DNA from: Thermoflexales bacterium
Lineage (GTDB): Bacteria > Chloroflexota > Anaerolineae > B4-G1 > SLSP01
Direction of reading: 5' to 3'
DNA length: 11,126 nt
Assembly: GCA_015486785.1 (NCBI GenBank)
Contig: WFQZ01000064.1
Span: 1 to 11,126, forward strand
The position numbers were made by a program, and so were the translations under genes. Below the pieces are notes generated by a model. That model was given only the letters and a program-made list of their open reading frames with translations. It was not told the origin of the DNA and searched no databases. Of the stretch, positions 6,796 through 11,126 are shown in pieces. Position 1 is the first letter of the stretch, and every line of letters starts with the position of its first letter.

Positions 6796-6817
6796 GGATA
6801 ACGCGGTGGCGTTATCC
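6796..6817 (+). other. Intergenic hairpin after the binding-protein gene
   Basis: A perfect 9-bp stem, GGATAACGC and GCGTTATCC, closes a GGTG loop, beginning 14 nt after the stop of the binding-protein gene. It lacks a T-tract, so it is not a standard terminator. In many binding-protein-dependent operons a hairpin here protects the upstream transcript from 3' exonucleases and lets the binding protein be made in excess over the permeases. Confidence 0.7.
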
Positions 6818-6842
6818 CTCACACACTCTATGGTCACAGTAG

Positions 6843-6889
6843 TTGGCAATCTGGGTGGAGGTGGGCGTACCGGCCTCCACCCAGGCCAA
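6843..6889 (+). other. Second, larger intergenic hairpin
   Basis: CTGGGTGGAGG (6851-6861) pairs perfectly with CCTCCACCCAG (6874-6884) around a 12-nt loop. The stem extends past a 3-nt left-side bulge with TTGGC (6843-6847) and GCCAA (6885-6889), 16 bp in all. No T-run follows, and the permease ribosome binding site (AAGGGAG, 6899-6905) is just downstream. It may act with the first hairpin as an mRNA stabiliser, a processing site, or a damper of permease translation. Confidence 0.65.
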
Positions 6890-6915
6890 TAAATGCTCAA
6901 GGGAGAAAGTAACCG

Positions 6916-7791
6916 ATGAAATACAGTAAGACAACACCATACTTTTTCATCTTGCCGATGGCAACAGGCCTATTGGTGTTCCGTTTGGGGCCGATCATCG
7001 TCGCTGCCCTAGCCAGTTTCACCAAGTGGAACATTCGCACCGCGCCCCAATTCATCGGCATCGGCAACTACACCGAGGCAATCAATTCCGAAATCTTCTG
7101 GTTGGTAGTCAAAAACACCATTGAGTACATGGTGATATTCGTGCCTGGAGTCATGCTGCTGGCCCTGCTGCTGGCTCTGTTGGTAAACCAAAAACTACGC
7201 GGCATCGCTTTCTTCCGAGGCATCTACTTCCTACCCTACATCACCGCCATGGTGGCCGTAGCCATGGTTTGGAACTGGATCTTCGCCACCCGCTTCGGAA
7301 TCCTAAATTTCGCGCTAACCCACTACTTCCACATCAGCAACCCGCCGGCCTGGCTGGCAGACCAAAGATGGGCTTTGCCGGCACTCACCATCGTGGCGAT
7401 CTGGAAAGAATCCGGATTCCAAATGATGGTCTTCCTGGCCGGGTTACAAGGCATACCGACCTCCCTCTACGAGGCAGCGGCGATAGATGGCGCAGACAAG
7501 AAACAGCAGTTCTTTAAGATCACCTTCCCGCTCCTCTCGCCTGTGACATTTTTCGTCTTCATCAATACCCTGGTCATCGCCTTCAAAACCTTCGACATCA
7601 CCTACACCATGACCGGTGGCGGGCCGAACTACGCTTCAACCACCCTGGTCTTCTACATCTACCAAAACGCCTTCATCTACGACCGCATGGGATACGCCAC
7701 AGCCAACGCCGTGCTCCTGCTGCTCATCGTGGGAGCTATCACGATGTTCTCCTTCAAAATGAAAGAGCGTTGGGTCAATTACGCACTCTAA
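6916..7791 (+). CDS. Sugar ABC transporter permease, MalF-like (CUT1)
   Basis: Inner-membrane subunit of a carbohydrate importer, 291 residues, typical of the six-helix CUT1 permeases (UgpA/MalF type without the large MalF periplasmic insert). The first helix covers about 9-33, with later helices around 67-90, 100-124, 153-176, 203-225 and 262-282. The cytoplasmic EAA loop that docks on the ATPase is at about 186-208 (EAAAIDGADKKQQFFKITFP), with the invariant Gly192. The segment TMTGGGPNYASTTLVFYIY near 231-249 is highly characteristic of this subfamily. It pairs with the next gene's product; that gene begins 10 bp later. The ribosome binding site is AAGGGAG, 10 nt before the ATG. Confidence 0.96.
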   Translation: MKYSKTTPYFFILPMATGLLVFRLGPIIVAALASFTKWNIRTAPQFIGIGNYTEAINSEIFWLVVKNTIEYMVIFVPGVMLLALLLALLVNQKLRGIAFFRGIYFLPYITAMVAVAMVWNWIFATRFGILNFALTHYFHISNPPAWLADQRWALPALTIVAIWKESGFQMMVFLAGLQGIPTSLYEAAAIDGADKKQQFFKITFPLLSPVTFFVFINTLVIAFKTFDITYTMTGGGPNYASTTLVFYIYQNAFIYDRMGYATANAVLLLLIVGAITMFSFKMKERWVNYAL

Positions 7792-7801
7792 GGAGGTCCC
7801 G

Positions 7802-8674
7802 ATGACTATGTCTGTAACTACACCCAAAAGTAGCGGGAGAATCAACCCGCGCCACATCAGGATAGTCCTATCTTATCTCGCACTGACCTTCCTAGCCATT
7901 TTTAGCATTTTCCCGTTTTTATGGATGCTCAACACCACATTCCAATCACAAGGCGCGGTCTTCTCCCTGCCCCCCAAGCTGGGAGATATGATCTTCAAGC
8001 CGGGCATGTTTGATGCCTACAAAGAAGTGCTTACCAAATACAACTTTATGCGCTACACACTCAACAGCCTATTCGTGGCCGGGATGGCCGCTATTGGCCA
8101 GTTGATCACCGCCTCACTAGCCGGTTTTGCTTTCGCCAAGATGGAATTCAAAGGCAAAAACCTCCTCTTCGGAATCCTGCTCTCCACCTCAATGATTCCG
8201 GTATCCGTAACCATCATCCCGGAGTTCCTGCTGATGTCCAAACTCAACTGGCTGGATACTTACTTACCGCTCATTGTGCCCTCGTTCTTGGTAGGGACGT
8301 TTGGTACATTTATGATGCGGGAATTCTTCTCCACCATCCCCAACGAGTTGGTAGAAGCAGCGATGTTGGACGGCGCAACCACATTCCGCATCTACCGCAC
8401 CATCTTCCTGCCGCTCTCCGTACCGGCAATGACAACCTTGTTCCTGATTGCCTTCATCCACAACTGGAACGATCTGCTGCGACCGGTACTCTACATCTCC
8501 AGTTCCTCGCTGCGAACAGTGACGGTCGGCTTGACATCCTTCCAGGGCGAATACGGCGCCCGCTGGAACTTGCTGCTGGCAGGGGCCACCATCTCGATCC
8601 TGCCACTACTCATCATCTACATCTTTGCCCAACGATACATTGTAGAAGGTATTGCCACCACAGGACTGAAATAA
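7802..8674 (+). CDS. Sugar ABC transporter permease, MalG-like (CUT1)
   Basis: Second inner-membrane subunit, 290 residues, with the six-helix MalG/UgpE layout. A polar N-terminus (1-20) leads into a first helix at about 21-42, then the signature extracytoplasmic segment LNTTFQSQGAVFSLPPKL. Later helices lie around 88-113, 120-142, 155-173, 207-220 and 255-276. The EAA loop is at about 182-204 (ELVEAAMLDGATTFRIYRTI, then FLPL), with Gly191. It forms the translocation pore with the preceding permease. AGGAGG at 7791-7796 is 5 nt from the first ATG (7802) and 11 nt from a second in-frame ATG (7808); the first is preferred. Its stop codon shares its last base with the next ATG (TAATG), implying translational coupling. 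No ATP-binding subunit is in the window; CUT1 systems often use a shared MsmX/UgpC-type ATPase encoded elsewhere. Confidence 0.96.
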   Translation: MTMSVTTPKSSGRINPRHIRIVLSYLALTFLAIFSIFPFLWMLNTTFQSQGAVFSLPPKLGDMIFKPGMFDAYKEVLTKYNFMRYTLNSLFVAGMAAIGQLITASLAGFAFAKMEFKGKNLLFGILLSTSMIPVSVTIIPEFLLMSKLNWLDTYLPLIVPSFLVGTFGTFMMREFFSTIPNELVEAAMLDGATTFRIYRTIFLPLSVPAMTTLFLIAFIHNWNDLLRPVLYISSSSLRTVTVGLTSFQGEYGARWNLLLAGATISILPLLIIYIFAQRYIVEGIATTGLK

Positions 8675-10863
8675 TGGAGAATGAACTCAAAGCCATCGTC
8701 CTGGCCGCCGGTCCAGGCGAAGAAGAGAATAACGGCTCCCCCTACTTCAAAATTCTGGAACCGCTGGGAGGACGCAAGATCATTGATTACGTCATTGAAA
8801 TGGTCCTCCGCTTCGTCACCCCGGATGACTTGTACATCGTGGTCGGCTACCGGCGGGAACAAGTACAAACACACCTGGGCAACAAATTCCACTACGTCAC
8901 GCAAGAAGAACTCTTGGGCACCGGACATGCCGTACTCCAAGTGGCCGGACAACTCTCCGCTTACCAAGGCGACCTGCTGATCCTCTATGGCGACACGCCG
9001 CTCTTCCGTCCCGCCTCCATCCGGGGCATGCTCAACCGCCATCGGCTCAAAGAAGCCGATTTGACATTGTTTACCGCCATCGTATCTCAACCCTTGCCCT
9101 ATGGCCGCATCATCCGAGATGCCAACGGGCGCATTATGGACATTATCGAAGAATCCGAGGCCTCATCCGAAGTGCGTGAGATACAAGAGCTGAACATCGG
9201 CGCATACGTCGCCCGCGCCCCGGCCATGTTTGCGGCCCTGCGGCAAATGGAACAAAACGCCCACCGTGGCAAATTGCGCTTAACCGACTCGGTACATCAA
9301 TTCATCCGCTCCGGCAAGCGCGTGATCAGCTACCGCAGTTACGATCCGGACGAAATCCTGGGCATCAACACCCCGGAAGACCTAAAACAAGCCGAATTTA
9401 TCCTCCAAAAGCGGTACTTCCGTCCCTCGCACCCGGCAAGCGGGAGCAATATCCACTTTGGCACAGGCGGATGGCGGGCCATCATCGGCGAAGGCTTCAC
9501 CATGCGCAACGTCCGGCGGCTCTGCCAAGCGTTGGCGAACCAGATCACTCGCCAGAACCAGGAATCGCGGGGCGTGCTCATCGGCTATGACCGGCGATTC
9601 TTGGCCGACCGAGCTGCCACAGCCGCCGCCGAAGTCTTTGCCGGCAACAACATCTCCGTCATTCTGCTCACCGAGGACGCCCCCACCCCGCTCATCACCT
9701 ACGCCACCGCCACCCAGCACACCGCCTTGGGACTGGCATTCACCGCCAGCCACAACCCACCGGAGTGGAACGGTCTGAAAGTCTTTCGCGGCGACGGCTC
9801 GCTCCTGCTGACCGAGGAAACAGACCGCATCGAAGCAGAAGCCAACCGCCTGACCGCTTCCCAAGTCATCAGAACAGACTTTGACATCGCGCTCGACGCC
9901 GGCATCGTCCGCTACGCCGACTTCACCAACGACTATGTGGATGCCGTGGAGTCATTAGTGGACATGCAAGTCATCCGCCAAGCAGGGCTGCGCGTCATCA
10001 TTGACCCAATGTACGGCGTGGGACAAGTCACTATGGACACACTCCTGACCGAAGGACGCTGCCGGGTGACCACCATCCATGGCCGCCACGACCCGCTCTT
10101 CGGCGGACGCTCTCCGGCACCCAACTTCAAAGCGTTAGGAACCCTGATCAGCACCATCAAAGAGGGTCGCTACGATTTAGGCATGGCCACCGACGGCGAC
10201 GCCGACCGCATCGCCATCGTGGACGAACGCGGCAACTACATCCACATCAATGACGTGCTCCTGCTGCTCTACTACTACCTGCACGAAACGAAAGGCCTGC
10301 GCGGCGGCGTGGTGCGCAATCTGGCAACCACCCACCTGCTCGACCGATTAGCCGCCCACTTCGGCGAAACCTGCTACGAAACACCGGTTGGATTCAAACA
10401 CATCATCGCCGCGATGCAGCAACACAACGCCCTGTTGGGCGGCGAAAGCAGCGGCGGACTGACCATCCGGGGGCACATCCTCGGCAAAGACGGCATCCTG
10501 GCCGCCGCGCTGATCGTGGAAATGCTGGCCCGCACCGGCCTCAAAATCTCCGCCCTGCTGGAACAAGTGTACGCCATCACCGGACGGCTCTACGCCCTGG
10601 AAGAAAACACCCCCGCCACATCGGAAATGAAAATCATCATCCCCCGGAAACTGCGCGAGATGCAAATTGAGCGCATCGGCGACTATCCGGTGCAGGGCAT
10701 CTCGCACCTGGACGGCACCAAATTCATGCTAGAAAATGACAATTGGCTGCTGCTGCGCTTCTCCGGCACCGAACCGGTATTGCGCATCTTCGCCGAAGCG
10801 GACAGCCCGGAAAAAGCTCGGGAGCTGATCACCTGGGCCAAAAAGTTGACCGGTTATGATTAA
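8674..10863 (+). CDS. Fused nucleotidyltransferase / phosphohexomutase (GlmU-N-like + PGM-like)
   Basis: Cytosolic 729-residue two-domain protein. Residues 1-245 resemble the uridylyltransferase domain of GlmU: LAAG (10-13), LGTGHA (81-86), YGD with likely metal-binding Asp107, YGRIIRD (143-149), IQELNIGAYVA (170-180), LTDSV (203-207) and the second metal-ligand region GIN (230-232). No acetyltransferase hexapeptide repeats follow. Residues 258-729 form a full alpha-D-phosphohexomutase: FGTGGWRAI start, TASHNP with catalytic phosphoserine Ser359, metal loop DGDADR (507-512), sugar loop GGESSGG (589-595) and phosphate loop RFSGTEP (695-701). These resemble the broad phosphoglucomutase/phosphomannomutase family more than housekeeping GlmM. 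The expected chemistry is hexose-6-P to hexose-1-P to NDP-sugar in one protein. Oddity: the usual G-x-G-T-R signature reads GPGEEENNGSPYFK, so the conserved Arg is absent while Lys26 remains. It overlaps the permease gene (TAATG). Domain calls are strong; the sugar is unknown. Confidence 0.9.
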   Translation: MENELKAIVLAAGPGEEENNGSPYFKILEPLGGRKIIDYVIEMVLRFVTPDDLYIVVGYRREQVQTHLGNKFHYVTQEELLGTGHAVLQVAGQLSAYQGDLLILYGDTPLFRPASIRGMLNRHRLKEADLTLFTAIVSQPLPYGRIIRDANGRIMDIIEESEASSEVREIQELNIGAYVARAPAMFAALRQMEQNAHRGKLRLTDSVHQFIRSGKRVISYRSYDPDEILGINTPEDLKQAEFILQKRYFRPSHPASGSNIHFGTGGWRAIIGEGFTMRNVRRLCQALANQITRQNQESRGVLIGYDRRFLADRAATAAAEVFAGNNISVILLTEDAPTPLITYATATQHTALGLAFTASHNPPEWNGLKVFRGDGSLLLTEETDRIEAEANRLTASQVIRTDFDIALDAGIVRYADFTNDYVDAVESLVDMQVIRQAGLRVIIDPMYGVGQVTMDTLLTEGRCRVTTIHGRHDPLFGGRSPAPNFKALGTLISTIKEGRYDLGMATDGDADRIAIVDERGNYIHINDVLLLLYYYLHETKGLRGGVVRNLATTHLLDRLAAHFGETCYETPVGFKHIIAAMQQHNALLGGESSGGLTIRGHILGKDGILAAALIVEMLARTGLKISALLEQVYAITGRLYALEENTPATSEMKIIIPRKLREMQIERIGDYPVQGISHLDGTKFMLENDNWLLLRFSGTEPVLRIFAEADSPEKARELITWAKKLTGYD

Positions 10864-11116
10864 AGACCCCGGCATCGACAAGACCCGGCGGCGCGTCCAA
10901 CACCAGGACGGCACGTTCTCCGATTACCTGACCGTGCGCTTCGCGCCTCAAGCATTGCAATTCCAAGACATCGACTCAAGCGATCCGCAAGTCAAACGCA
11001 AGGACATCGCCCAGCTCCGCTACCTCAAAGCCCTGGCGCGGGGCGAGCGGCACCCCATCATCATCACCTACCTGAGCTTGCTGCCAGATCGTCCGGCAGC
11101 AAGCTCAGGTAGGTGA
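10856..11116 (+). CDS. Unknown protein, 3' end unreliable
   Basis: The gene starts inside the end of the fusion gene (ATG 10856, 8-nt overlap), which suggests it belongs to the same operon. About 76 residues can be trusted: a basic, hydrophilic protein (KTRRRVQHQDGTF, VKRKDIAQLRYLKALARGE) ending in a hydrophobic IIITYLSLL. I recognise no family. The reading frame then enters an inverted repeat at the window edge, and the stop at 11114-11116 lies in the mirrored arm, so the visible C-terminus (after about LSLLPD) is probably artificial. The real gene is likely longer. The start has only a weak ribosome binding site, as expected for a coupled gene. Confidence 0.5.
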   Translation: MIKDPGIDKTRRRVQHQDGTFSDYLTVRFAPQALQFQDIDSSDPQVKRKDIAQLRYLKALARGERHPIIITYLSLLPDRPAASSGR

Positions 11117-11126
11117 TGATGATGGG
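11054..11126. repeat. Perfect 32-bp inverted repeat at the window edge (probable fold-back artefact)
   Basis: The 32 bases at 11054-11085 are exactly reverse-complemented at 11095-11126, around a 9-base spacer (AGATCGTCC), and the second arm ends at the last base of the window. The left arm is ordinary coding sequence of the last gene. A perfect fold-back that stops at a sequence end is the usual mark of a chimeric read or an assembly terminus rather than of biology. There is no T-tract and no sign of a mobile element. Confidence 0.85.

Noticed and set aside
9382..9864. Long antisense open frame of 160 codons within the fusion gene
   Set aside because: Low-complexity, Gly-rich translation opposite well-conserved mutase motifs; a shadow of high-GC coding sequence.
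1..11126. CRISPR array, tRNA or rRNA genes, insertion sequences
   Set aside because: No regularly spaced direct repeats, no tRNA-like cloverleaf or rRNA strings, and no transposase or terminal repeats were seen; the only long inverted repeat is the edge fold-back.

Overview
The window reads as one stretch of a bacterial chromosome of moderately high GC, possibly from a metagenome. The gene style suggests Chloroflexota/Anaerolineae-like bacteria: TGG-TAAAAT type -10 boxes, CUT1 sugar ABC cassettes with RpiR-type regulators, and small lipoproteins with discoidin-like domains. This taxonomic guess is inference from gene content and not a phylogenetic result.

Left part (1-3073): the 3' end of an MFS transporter gene runs into dtd (D-aminoacyl-tRNA deacylase). 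dtd overlaps by 11 nt a gene for a DprA-like protein whose N-terminal part resembles DprA but whose Rossmann core looks eroded. These converge, with only one base between stop codons, on a minus-strand gene for a small lipoprotein with a galactose-binding-like domain.

Middle part (3074-5083): a very good sigma70-type promoter (TTGACT, 17-nt spacer, extended -10 TGATATACT) with a 16-bp palindrome at the likely +1 drives two tandem paralogous RpiR-family regulator genes. A textbook intrinsic terminator ends this unit.

Right part (5084-11126): a second candidate promoter is followed by a leader of about 320 nt containing several hairpins. A co-oriented operon then begins: a sugar-binding lipoprotein and two MalF/MalG-like permeases form a CUT1 importer with no ATPase in view. 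A 729-residue protein follows, coupled by a TAATG overlap; it fuses a GlmU-like nucleotidyltransferase domain to a complete phosphohexomutase. Two hairpins lie between the binding-protein and permease genes and probably set transcript levels. A further gene of unknown function starts inside the end of the fusion gene.

Working model (inference): the twin RpiR proteins sense a sugar phosphate or related signal and control a sugar importer. Its operon also makes an enzyme able to take a hexose (perhaps N-acetylhexosamine) 6-phosphate to the 1-phosphate and then to a nucleotide sugar, linking uptake to nucleotide-sugar salvage. The most unusual elements are the mutase/nucleotidyltransferase fusion, its altered nucleotide-binding signature, the paired RpiR regulators with unusual SIS loops, and the structured leader. 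The last 73 bases form a perfect 32-bp fold-back ending exactly at the window edge, which looks like an assembly or amplification artefact, so the final gene's 3' end should not be trusted.
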